From Anaeromyces robustus (Eukaryota > Neocallimastigomycota > Neocallimastigomycetes > Neocallimastigales > Neocallimastigaceae), in assembly GCA_002104895.1 (NCBI GenBank), contig MCFG01000010.1, positions 82,501 to 145,000 of the forward strand: a DNA stretch of 62,500 nt, read 5' to 3'. Position 1 is the first letter of the stretch. Each line of letters begins with the position of its first letter. Of this stretch, positions 15,465 to 34,477 are shown piece by piece. A model generated the notes under the pieces. That model made no database searches and was not told the DNA's origin. It worked only from the letters and a program-made list of their open reading frames with translations. The translations under genes and the position numbers were made by a program.

Positions 15465-18101
15465 TTACTGATTTAATATCATTATATATATATTTATTAA
15501 CAAAATACCATAACTCTTTATTTCTTTCAGTTCTTTTAATTTCAATACTTGAATCAGTTTTCTTTGATTATTTTGCCAATCATCATTTATTTCTTCAATA
15601 TTAGTTTCACTTTCTTTAGGAATAATTCTAATTAACATTCTTGATGCTTTTCGTTTATTTATTCTACTTTGTTCTTCTGATTTGAAACAATTATTTAAAA
15701 TATCAATATAATCAGAAATATTTTTATATCTTTCATTATCTAATGATTCAATAGATGTTAAATTTTTATCAATTAATTCATCTTTTATATCTTCATTAAA
15801 ACATTCTTTTATATTTTCTTTAAATAATGAAGGTATATTATCATCTTTATATAAATCATTTATTTTACAAAATTTTCCATTTTGATTTGGAACAATTAAA
15901 TAATTTTTAAATTCTGAATAATAACATGAAACACATTCTAAAAATTGTTTCATATAATCAATTGTAAAATCACCTCCAAGTTTCTTTTGATTGACAATTT
16001 TTCTAATTAATTCTTTAAATACAATATCATCAGTACCATCCCATAATTCTTTTGGAAATCCATTTCCATTATTTTCACATCTAGGAATTGAATTATCCCA
16101 TAAAACAGAACATAATTGATAAATTGTGAGACGTTTTTGGATAAATATTTCATCTTCATTATCATAAGGAATATAAGAAATTAAAATTAGAATTTTATTT
16201 GACCATTCTTTAAAATTATCTTTAATTTTAAAAATTACATTATTAATTTTATGATCTTCGAAAGGACTATAATTAATTATTTTTTTATTAATATGATTTG
16301 ATTTCCATTCAATTCCTAATTTTTCAATACATTCAATCATATTATCAGGAACATCTTTGGATGTTGTAAAACCATTTGTTAATTGAACAAAATCTTCTTT
16401 CATATTTGGAATAATAATATAATCACGAAGATAAGATGGATGATGCTTATCAATAAATGAAAGGATATCATCCATCCATTTCCAAACATCTTCTGAGTTA
16501 ATATTAGATTTTTCGATAAGAGTGTTTATATTATTATATTTAGATAAATCTTGAATACATTTTTCCATTGTTACATATTTTATTATATTATCATCTTCCC
16601 AAATATTATTTTCAAAATTTAATGTTTCTTCAAATGTAGGAACCTCATTATTATAAAATTTAGAAATGGATTCATAAGCCAATTTTTTAACATCTTTTTT
16701 ATTATTGTATTTTTCATATTTAAACCATGGAAGATGAATATCGGTTATTTTAACAAATGTTTTACCATTCCATACAATTGGATATTTAATTAAAATATTA
16801 CGCATAGGTTTTATAAAACTTTCTTCATACCAATCATGATCAAATTTTTCAATTTTATCAGGACAAATGCACAATCCTCTTGTTAATAAAAAACGATTTT
16901 TTATATTGTCATTCTGACTTATATATTCCAAAAGAGTTTCAAACATTTTTTGAGCCTTTCTAAGAATTAATTTATTAATTCCGGCGTTAGATAATATACC
17001 ATCTTCATTAAATTCATTTCCTTCAAGAATTATAGCTTGTCTTTCAGAATCAGGTTCAAAATCAGGACTATTAATAATAAACGGTAATTCATGTTTTTCA
17101 GATCCAACAAAAGGAAGTGTACAAAATAAACAAGGTGAATATTGATCAACGAATATTTTATTATTATTATCAATTTCAATGGCACAACAAATTTTAAGTT
17201 TTCTATTATTATCATTAAATCTTTTACAAAATTCTTTATTATACTCTTCAACTTTTACATATAAAAAGGTTTTTGTGAAATGATTATTACCATCATCTAT
17301 ATAAAGTGGTAATCTTTCACATATTTCCATTGGATCTTTAAAAGGTTCACCACGTTTGATTGTAAGATTAGTACCATTATCATTAAGCTTAATACTATGA
17401 ATTTCAGGGCAGAATAGCATAACTTTGGAGATGTTTTCTTTAAAATTTTTAATACCTAATTTACCAGCATATTTATTTCTGTCCATCTTTGCTATATATT
17501 CAAAACTTGTTAATCCAAAAGGTTGATGTTCTAGTAAACAAAAACTATTTTCTGTTTTATCCAGCCCTTTTAAAAGATCTTCATTTTCACCTTCTCTATA
17601 CATGGTAATAGTAAATCCATGTGTTTCACCGTCTGATATAACGTCACCGGAAATATTAACTACTTTAGATAGAGAATGAGTAGTCAGAAAACCAGTACCA
17701 AATCGACCTGTACTTTCAGAATTATTACTTTTACCTTCACTAAATTTGTATATTAAACCATATAATGTTCTGTCGATAAAAGGAGCGCCATTATGTTTAA
17801 ATGTATATTTATCTACTTCCAATTTTTTTTCAGTGTCATCTTTGGAAACTCCTATATCCTTTGCCAAAACTTCAACATTTGTCTCTACCAAAATTTCAAT
17901 ATCAACACCATCTCTATCTTCTTGGCCGACAATACTGTCTTTTGCATTTTGTATTAATTCCCATATCCAACGTTGACAATCCACATCACTAGGATATTCA
18001 AGTTCTCTTAATCTTTTATCAATATTTGATCTAAATATTTTTAAAAAATTTTCTTTTCTATATTTATCAAAAAATTTATTTTTATTTGATTGATTCGACA
18101 T
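15465..18101 (-). CDS. GHKL ATPase (sacsin/NOV-like copy 1), upstream frame of a broken tandem gene
   Basis: An intronless frame of 878 codons from the ATG at 18101. The GHKL ATPase motifs are intact: N-box WELIQNAKDS (E48, N52), HNGAPF (103-108) and STGRFGTGF (130-138). Compared with copy 2 it has about 20 extra residues before HNG. It then runs colinear with copy 2 through the motifs PFIINSPDFE and LLTRGLC and the segment FEETLNFENNIW. Homology stops at about residue 848 (NDDWQNNQRK). The last 30 residues are out of frame, while the matching sequence (SSIEI...RNKELW) continues in the other frame into the 15393 reading frame. The ancestral protein was therefore probably one polypeptide of about 2400 aa with two ATPase modules and a single NOV_C domain. 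Confidence 0.85.
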   Translation of the reverse strand: MSNQSNKNKFFDKYRKENFLKIFRSNIDKRLRELEYPSDVDCQRWIWELIQNAKDSIVGQEDRDGVDIEILVETNVEVLAKDIGVSKDDTEKKLEVDKYTFKHNGAPFIDRTLYGLIYKFSEGKSNNSESTGRFGTGFLTTHSLSKVVNISGDVISDGETHGFTITMYREGENEDLLKGLDKTENSFCLLEHQPFGLTSFEYIAKMDRNKYAGKLGIKNFKENISKVMLFCPEIHSIKLNDNGTNLTIKRGEPFKDPMEICERLPLYIDDGNNHFTKTFLYVKVEEYNKEFCKRFNDNNRKLKICCAIEIDNNNKIFVDQYSPCLFCTLPFVGSEKHELPFIINSPDFEPDSERQAIILEGNEFNEDGILSNAGINKLILRKAQKMFETLLEYISQNDNIKNRFLLTRGLCICPDKIEKFDHDWYEESFIKPMRNILIKYPIVWNGKTFVKITDIHLPWFKYEKYNNKKDVKKLAYESISKFYNNEVPTFEETLNFENNIWEDDNIIKYVTMEKCIQDLSKYNNINTLIEKSNINSEDVWKWMDDILSFIDKHHPSYLRDYIIIPNMKEDFVQLTNGFTTSKDVPDNMIECIEKLGIEWKSNHINKKIINYSPFEDHKINNVIFKIKDNFKEWSNKILILISYIPYDNEDEIFIQKRLTIYQLCSVLWDNSIPRCENNGNGFPKELWDGTDDIVFKELIRKIVNQKKLGGDFTIDYMKQFLECVSCYYSEFKNYLIVPNQNGKFCKINDLYKDDNIPSLFKENIKECFNEDIKDELIDKNLTSIESLDNERYKNISDYIDILNNCFKSEEQSRINKRKASRMLIRIIPKESETNIEEINDDWQNNQRKLIQVLKLKELKEIKSYGILLINIYIMILNQ

Positions 18102-20544
18102 TTTTAATTATTTTTAATTATTTTTTTAATGTTATGACGCATTTTTTTAATTATAAATAATAAATAAATATTTTTTATATATTTAAAAATAATTCATTTA
18201 TAAATTTATTATTTATTTAATTATTTGAAATACTTTTTTACCTTTTTTATAGTTTTTTTTTTTTTCTTTTTTTCTTTCAAAGTGGCAATTTTTTGGACAC
18301 GAAATCATGGAAAAATGGACAGGACATTTCATAATATATTTATTAATTTATTATTTATTTAATTATTTGAAATTTTTTTAACTCTATTTATAGTTTTTTT
18401 TTTTTTTTTCTCTTTTATAAACATACATTATTATAGAAATAAAATTTTTTTGGACATGAAATCATGAAAAATAGACAATTCATAATATTCTTATATTATT
18501 ATTATATTATTATTATATTATTATACATTTATAATACAATTAAATAATATTATATAATTATTCATAAAATATAATATAATTATAAAAAAAATAGTAAATC
18601 ATAATAAATTTAATATATAAAATGTTTTTAACTAAAAATAATAATTAAAAAAAATAAAAATTTTCTAAACCATAAATATAAAATATATAATAATTATATA
18701 TTTTAAATAATAATAAAAAAAAAAAAAGAATAAAAACAATAATAAAAGATAAAATAAAGAGAATAATTATATTATTTATTGTTATTTATTTTATATAAAT
18801 TATTAAATATGCATATTATAAAAAATTGGAAATTAAATTATTATTAAATAAATATTATAATTAATAATAATTGAAATAAAAAATATTATTTTTTATTTGG
18901 ACTTTTATAGATTGTTTATTTACATAATTAAAAAGAATATACTGCTGTAATCAAATAATTGTTTTTTAATTAATATATAAACATAAATATATATAATTTA
19001 AATATTTATTTGGGGAAAAAATTGATAAATGATTTTTCTTTTATATCATGATGATGAAAAATAATCATAACATTTAATAATAATAATAATAATAGATTAA
19101 TATTTATTAATCTTCATAATATTACAGAATGGCAATATAAAATATTAATTTATTATTTATTTTTTCTTTAATATATTTTATAAAATCCTTTTCATATGTA
19201 TGCATTCATATGAAAAGAAACTTTTTAAATATGATTTTTTTTTATCTTTAATTATTTTTATTTTTTTTAGAATTATATATATAAACTATTATAATATAAA
19301 AAATTGAATCAAATAAAATTATTTTTATCATTTTTGTTTTCTATCAAATAACTAACCAAAAAGATTATTTTTTTTTTATATTTTTTATTAATTTATCTTT
19401 AATCTTTTTTAATATTCTATGAAATAAAAAAAAAAAAATCTAATTTTAAAATGATAATAAATTTAGAAAAATATGATACAAACTTAAAATTATATATAAT
19501 AATATTAATATATATTTTGACTTGTAAAAGTAATAATAAGAATTGAAAAAATTTGACATAAATATATATATCAAATATATATTTATTTGTTATTTAGTTA
19601 TATATATAATATAATATAATCATTAATAGATATTACAAATATCTTATATATACTGAATATTGATCAAAAATATTCAGGTTTAATTATATAATGAAAATAA
19701 CCCTCTATAGAACACCTTAATAAAAAATTAAATCTATTATCTATATTCATATATGTACCACATTATATATATATATTTTATGTATAACATTAAAACATAA
19801 TATAATATAATTTTTTTTTTTCTTTTTTATTTTCATATTGACACTGAAAAAAAAATTAAATGAAAAATAATAATCATTTTTATATTATTAAAAAAAAAAA
19901 TATGATATTATTAATTTATTAATAAAAGATTTCATGTAAACTTTTTATATAATTAAACTTTTTATATCCAAGTAATATGTATCAAAAAAATTTCCTACTT
20001 AATTAATTTTAACCAATATAAAATTTTAAATTCTATTATTAAAATTTTCCATATAATAACTCGAACCGAAACATCATATTATATACATAATATTTATATT
20101 TTATAATCATTTTATTATTTTCCTTAGTTTACTTTATAAAGTATTTATATGAAGTTTCTTATATTTTATAATCATTAATTTTAATATATAATATTATTTC
20201 GTTATTTATACTTTTATTTGTTTAATTTTATTTTTTTTATATTATATTATTTTATTTTATTTTATTTTATCTTATTTTATTTTATTTTATTTTTTATTCT
20301 TTTTTTTTCATTTTTATTTCATATAAAATTTTAATACTATAATAATACAAGATAGTTGTTTTAATTTAAAAAAATTAAATATAAAAAATTAGAAAAAAAA
20401 AAAAAATTATTCATTTTATTTTATAAAAAAGAAAAAGAAAAAGAAAAAAGAAAAAAAAAAAACATTATAAACATTATATATAAAATTATTTTTATTTAAA
20501 ACAATAACTTATTAAGTAATTGAAAATAAAATAAAAAAAAAATA
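18102..20544. other. Divergent intergenic region between the ATPase/NOV_C locus and ODAD4
   Basis: About 2.4 kb of A/T-rich DNA between two divergent genes, so it should hold both promoters. I can support only the tandem duplication at 18206-18489 and a palindrome at 19189-19216 (TTTTCATATG, 8-nt loop, CATATGAAAA). No gene is visible. Confidence 0.6.
18206..18489. repeat. Imperfect tandem duplication, about 142-bp period
   Basis: Two copies each contain TTATTTAATTATTTGAAAT, a T-rich tract, TTTGGACA(C/T)GAAATCATG, then GACA and TTCATAATAT. The copies span about 18206-18337 and 18348-18489. They lie just upstream of the start of the copy-1 ATPase and could include its promoter. Confidence 0.75.
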
Positions 20545-21972
20545 ATGAATATGGATTTATATTTAAAATACCCAGGAATTATCGATGAAGATGGTAAAGT
20601 AATTTCTGGAACATGTTTTCAATCTATAGCAGCTGAAGCAGATACTCATGCTCGAAAAGGACAATATGATAAAGCAGTAGAATTTTATACATTAGCATTA
20701 ACTATTCATAATAAAGGAATAGAAGATGGTATTAAAGATAATGAAGGATTAGCAGTTCCCGATCAACAAGCTAATAATAATACATCAATTGATCCAAGTT
20801 TAAATATTGATAAAGCTTTATTAGTTAGTCGATCAGAATGTTATTTAAAATTAGGTAATACTGAAGCTTCATTAGAAGATGCTAATAAAGCATTAAAAAT
20901 TGATCCTACTTATTGTAAAGCTATTTATCAAAAAGCTGAAACTTTATATATGATGAGTGATTTTGAAATGGCTTTAGTATTTTTCCATCGAGGTAATCAA
21001 TTAAGACCAGAACTTCCTGAATTTAGTTCAGGTATTCATAAAGCTCAAGAAGCTATTAATAATTCAATTGGTAATCCAAAAGAATGTCATATAAAAGATA
21101 TTAAAGATAAAGTTAAAAAAAATCGTCAAAAATCAACACCAGGTAGTAAAAAAAGTACTGAAGTAACCACTTCAATTACTGATGATAATAATAGTAAAGG
21201 TTCTTTAGGTTTTATAAATAAAAGTGATACAAATGAATTTTTAAATAAAATTAATGGAGGAGATAGTTTAGATAAAAAGAACAATTTATTAGATATTAAT
21301 AAACATAAAAGTGGATCTCCTGATGGTTCAAGTTATAAGCAAAGTAACAAATTTACAGGTATTTAATATTTAAATAAAATTATATATCCATTTATTAAAA
21401 ATGTGAAGTAAAAGAAAAGAAAAAGAATGAATATATATATTCCTTGTTAATTAAAAAAAAATAATTAAAGAAAGAATAAAAAAAAATTATGTTAAATTAA
21501 TCTTTTATACATATATATAAATATATACATACATATACTAAATTCATTTATTCTTTCTTTTTTATACACTAAATTCATTTATTCTTTTTTTTTATACACT
21601 ATATATTCATTTATTCTTTATATATATACTAAATTAATCTCTTCTTTTATATATATATATACTAAATCTATTTTTTTATTTATTATTATTTTTTTTTTTT
21701 TTTTTAATTTATTATATTTAATTAAATTAAATAAATTTCGAAAAAAATAATAAATATAAAATAAAAAGATTATCAATTATTAGGAGAATTATATGTTGAT
21801 AAACAATATTTAATTGATTTTGCAAATGATAAATCATTTAATACACATCCTAATGAAGAAATTAATAAAATTATTGATGAAGGTTTAAAATATTTAAAAG
21901 AAAGAGAAGATTTTTGGAGACAACAAAATCCTTTATATGTTAGAAAAAGTACAAAAATTACCCCACCTCATT

Positions 21973-22005
<33 letters not shown>

Positions 22006-22154
22006 TGTTAGATGTTGTTACTAATTCAAAACTAAAATCAACTAAAAAGTCAACTAAAAAAGCAACTACAACTAAACCTGAACATAAAAATTCAACATCA
22101 AATGTTAGTTCAATAGAAAAACCTCCAGTTATAAATAATCCATCTCAAGTATAA
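20545..22154 (+). CDS. ODAD4: Outer dynein arm docking complex subunit 4 (TTC25/ODAD4), short form
   Basis: ODAD4/TTC25 helps attach outer dynein arms to axonemal doublets. Exons 20545-21358 and 21784-22154 (425-nt intron, phase 1) give 394 aa. The N-terminal half is a TPR array: repeats around AEADTHARKGQYDKAVEFYT, LVSRSECYLKLGNTEASLED and AIYQKAETLYMMSDFEMAL. The family-specific stretch FFHRGNQLRPELPEFSSGI and KAQEAINNS follows. After a Lys/Ser/Asn-rich linker, exon 2 has the second family signature ELYVDKQYL and EDFWRQQNPLYVR. The vertebrate protein is longer and has more TPRs after this point. Here the protein ends in a low-complexity Lys/Thr/Asn tail. The gene implies flagellated zoospores. 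Confidence 0.92.
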
Positions 22155-22973
22155 TATTTATTTTTTATTATATTTTAATTAGTACAATCGAATAATTATT
22201 ATAACTATTAAACTTTTAATATTAATATTATATTTTTTTTTTTTTTTTGATATAAATAATATATATATATATGAAAATATATAATCAAATTCTATAATTG
22301 CATATAATAATGAAATTGAATGATGAATGATGAATTAATATAAAACAATAATATATATAAAATGATACTTAACTATTTCATATCTTATAATAATGTTTCA
22401 TCTATCTATATATATAATACAAATCATTAATACTAATATACTAATAATAATAATAATAATCAATTTTCTTTTCTTTTTTTTTATTAAATATCAAATATTT
22501 CATTTTTTTTTTTTTCATAATTCATCATAATTCAATTATATAAAAAATATACAATAGGTGGTAGCTTAAATGAATATAAAATTTCTTTTTAACCATATTA
22601 TATATATTAAATTTCTTTTTCTTCATAATAACAATACTATTAATGTTTTTTTTTTATAATAATTTAATATACTTTTTTTTTATTATTATTATTTAATTAC
22701 TAAAATTTTTATAAAAACATAATATAATTATTGAATAATAAATAAAAAATCCTTTTTTTTTTTTAATATTTATATAAATGTAAATATATACAAGCAATAA
22801 ATAATAGATAATTCTTTCAATTTCTTTTTTTTTTCCCCTCAATTCTTTTATATATTATTATTATTATTATTGATTTATTATTAATTTATTATTGATTTTT
22901 AGCATAACTAACCATATTTAATTCTTAATGAAAACTTTTCATAGTATTACAAAATTAAAAATAATAAATAAAA

Positions 22974-23005
<32 letters not shown>

Positions 23006-23104
23006 TGAATATAAATAAATTAAAAAAAATTTTTTTTTAACATATTAGCATAACTAACCGAATTTAATTCTTAATGAAAAATTTTCATAGTATTACAAAA
23101 AAAA

Positions 23105-23137
<33 letters not shown>

Positions 23138-23411
23138 TAAAAAATAAAAAAAAAAAAAAAAATAAGCAGTACCAACAGAAAAACAATATAAAATAAATTA
23201 AAAAAAAAAAAATTTTTTTTAAAATTTTATTTAAAATAATTTTTTTTTTTAATAACAATATTTATTTTTTATCATAGAATAAAGATTTTTATGTAATATA
23301 GTATATTTGTATAATTACTTTATTTTATTTTTTTTTTCATTATTATTACTATTATTATTATTATTTTCATAAATATTTAAAAATATTATATAAAATAAAT
23401 AATTATAAAAA
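22155..23411. other. Intergenic region between ODAD4 and the KPWE gene
   Basis: A/T-rich spacer between two plus-strand genes. It holds a dispersed 54-bp duplication (listed separately) and homopolymer runs. I see no coding region. Confidence 0.6.
22901..23100. repeat. 54-bp direct repeat, 146 bp apart
   Basis: A segment beginning AGCATAACTAACC and ending TCATAGTATTACAAAA occurs at 22901-22954 and 23047-23100, with about three mismatches. The two copies lie 310-510 bp upstream of the KPWE-gene start, so they may be duplicated promoter DNA. Confidence 0.9.
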
Positions 23412-23754
23412 ATGGATTTTACCGAAGAAGAAACACAAATTTATAATGCTTTTACAAATTATTCATTTGATGAAGATCCCATTTTCAATAAAGGAAAAGC
23501 TGTTATTATAAGTAATTTAGAAAAGAAAATGGTAGAAGAAATGAAACCAGTTAATCAAGGAAATGAAATTTTTAAATTTAAAATTTATTATTGGACAAAG
23601 TAATTAATTTTATATATTTATCTTTATATATATATATATATATATATATATTTTACTTCATTTCGATATATTTAATATATAACTACTATAAATAATACTT
23701 GATAAAATTAATATTTATAATTTATGAAATTGATTTTATTTAATTCTCTCTCTC

Positions 23755-23785
<31 letters not shown>

Positions 23786-24274
23786 TCATATATAATTCTT
23801 TTAAAATTATAAAATAATTAATTTTATTTTAATATATTTATATCTTATGAATAATTTATATATAAATTATATTATTCTTGATATATATTATTTAGGAAAT
23901 ATCAAAAACATATTAATATATCTAAATATAATAAATGGTTAAGAAATGGAAGACCAGTTTATGAAGTTAAAAATAACATAAATAATGAAGTAAATAAAAT
24001 ACTTAATGAACGTATATCAACATATGATTTCGAAAATGATGAATGTTTCCAAAATGGTATTAGTACATTAAGAGAAAAATTTAAAGATAATGAACAAAAT
24101 CTTAATATTGCATTAAATAATGCCAAGATATTTTATTTAAGAAAGTATGTATTATTGATATCAAATATCAAAGATAATTTTATTATTATAAAATGATATG
24201 AAAATATAATTTTCATAAAATTTTTATAATGAACTAAATATTTTATATATTTATTAATGTAAAAATATATTTAT

Positions 24275-24308
<34 letters not shown>

Positions 24309-24919
24309 TTAATACAATCAGAATTAATGGAGAATTCAACAAATTCCAGCACTAATGTAGAAAATGAGAATAAAACAGAAACTAATACTAAAGAAAATAA
24401 TACAAATACGGTACCTTCAACTTCTTCCAATGAAAATATTAAAACTGAAGAAAAAATAGAAAATTCTGTTAATAATGATAATGATATAGAAAAAGAAACA
24501 ACATCACAAGAAGAAAGTAAGTAAAGAAAAGATATAATAATTATTATATGTTTCATTATAATAATAATTATTTAATTTAATTAAAATAAAATAAAATAAA
24601 ATAAAAAAAATTTTTTTTCATAAACTATAATATTTTATATTATAAAATTATAAAATAATATAATAAAATATAATAATTATATAAACAATATAATAATAAT
24701 ATTAAAATAATAGACACTGAAGAAAATAAACCAAAATACCCAAAATCATTTTATGAAATTTGTGAAATGATAGCAAAAAATCAACCTATTCCAGGTATTA
24801 GACAAATTCCCAATAAAATTAATGAAGGTACTCCAAGTAAACCATCAATGAAACCAAGACCAAAACCATGGGAATTAAAAAGAATGCAAGAAAATCTAAA
24901 TAATAATAATAGCAATAAC

Positions 24920-24971
<52 letters not shown>

Positions 24972-25072
24972 CTAATGCCGAATCTAATAACCCCACTACG
25001 AGTGATAATACTATAATAGATAATAAAGATAAAGATAATATAATAAATAACAATTCAGTAACCACAGAATAA
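23412..25072 (+). CDS. KPWE-motif protein, peroxin-related (PEX39/PEX14-KPWE-like)
   Basis: Four exons (23412-23599, 23896-24144, 24308-24516, 24714-25072), all in phase, give 334 aa. An N-terminal acidic/aromatic helical module begins FTEEETQIYNAFTNYSFDED and continues over the first two introns (KKYQKHINISKYNKWLRNGR). A Ser/Asn/Glu linker follows. Exon 4 has SFYEICEMIAKNQPIPGIRQ and then KPRPKPWELKRM. A PxPGI block followed about 25 residues later by R/K-x-KPWE is the hallmark of PEX39/C6orf226 and of the KPWE domain found with PEX14-like proteins. The KPWE motif is linked to binding the PTS2 receptor PEX7. A poly-Asn run and an Asn/Asp-rich tail end the protein. The peroxisomal role is inferred from the motif only. 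Confidence 0.7.
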
Positions 25073-25417
25073 AAATAATAAAAATTTGTAAAAAAAAAAA
25101 AATAATTCATATAAAAAAAAAAATAATTATAATAATATTAATAAGAAATAAAAAGAATAATGATATTAATTAATAAAGCCTATCGTCTATAAATAAATAA
25201 TTATTGTAAATTGTAATTAAAATGTAATGATAATATAAATAAATAATTGGATGTTTATAAAATTATTATTAAACAAATAAATCATAAGAAAAAAAATAAA
25301 AAATAAAAATAAAAACATCTATTTATTTATTTATTTATATAAATATATATATTTATATATATATATATTATTATTATTTTTTTTTTATTTTTTTTTTATT
25401 TATTTATTTATTTATTT

Positions 25418-25455
<38 letters not shown>

Positions 25456-25505
25456 GTTATTTATATTGGTTGAAGTACTAAAATTAATTATTTATAAATT
25501 CATAG

Positions 25506-25536
<31 letters not shown>

Positions 25537-25804
25537 TAATAAATAATAATAATAACGATTAAGAGAAAATAAAAAAATTCTTTTCTTCTTTTTTTTTTTT
25601 TCTATAAAAAAAAAAAAAAATTAAATATACTCATTTAAAAAATATTAAATTATGACTTTCTCTTTCTTTCTTTCTTTTTTTTTTTTTTTTAGTAGTTATT
25701 ATTATTACATATACTAAAAAATGGATTATAAAAAAATTTTTAAAGATATAAATAAATAATAATATAAAGAAAAGATAAAGTAAAAAATATATATTTACTA
25801 TTTC

Positions 25805-25844
<40 letters not shown>

Positions 25845-26256
25845 TCTTTCTTTCATTTCATTTCTTCTTTTTTTTTTTATTTTCTTTTATTTTATTATTA
25901 CTATGATTATTTATTATAAAATATTATTTACTGTCTTTTTTTTTTTTTTTTTTAAAAAAAAAAATATATATATATATTTTTAAAAAAAAAAAAAATGAAA
26001 GAAAGAATTTAATGCTAAATATACTAAAAAGAAAAAAATCAATATTGAAATTATTGTTACTTTAAAAATATATATAAAAATATTTTATATTAATTAATAA
26101 ATAAGATAAATCAAGATGAAATGATATATTCTAAAGAATAAAAAAAAAAAATAGAATTAAGTAATAAAACATATATATAATAAGGAAAAAAAAAAAAAAA
26201 AAAAAAGAAAAAGAAAAAGAAAAAAAAACCAAAGATAAGCCTTATACAATCATTGT
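25073..26256. other. Convergent intergenic region between the KPWE gene and the SRPK gene
   Basis: About 1.2 kb separating two 3' ends. It is filled with poly-T and poly-A runs, an ATT tract (about 25808-25843) and TTTA repeats. No gene or defined terminator is recognisable. Confidence 0.6.

Positions 26257-34477
<8,221 letters not shown>

Noticed and set aside
15393-15465. The ATG at 15393 as a genuine separate gene start
   Set aside because: The frame is open upstream to about 15560 and that part is homologous to copy 2, so the ATG looks internal to an older, longer protein.
20040-20080. TCGAACC, which resembles the T-loop of a tRNA on the minus strand
   Set aside because: The flanking bases cannot form a T-arm or acceptor stem, and no anticodon arm is present.
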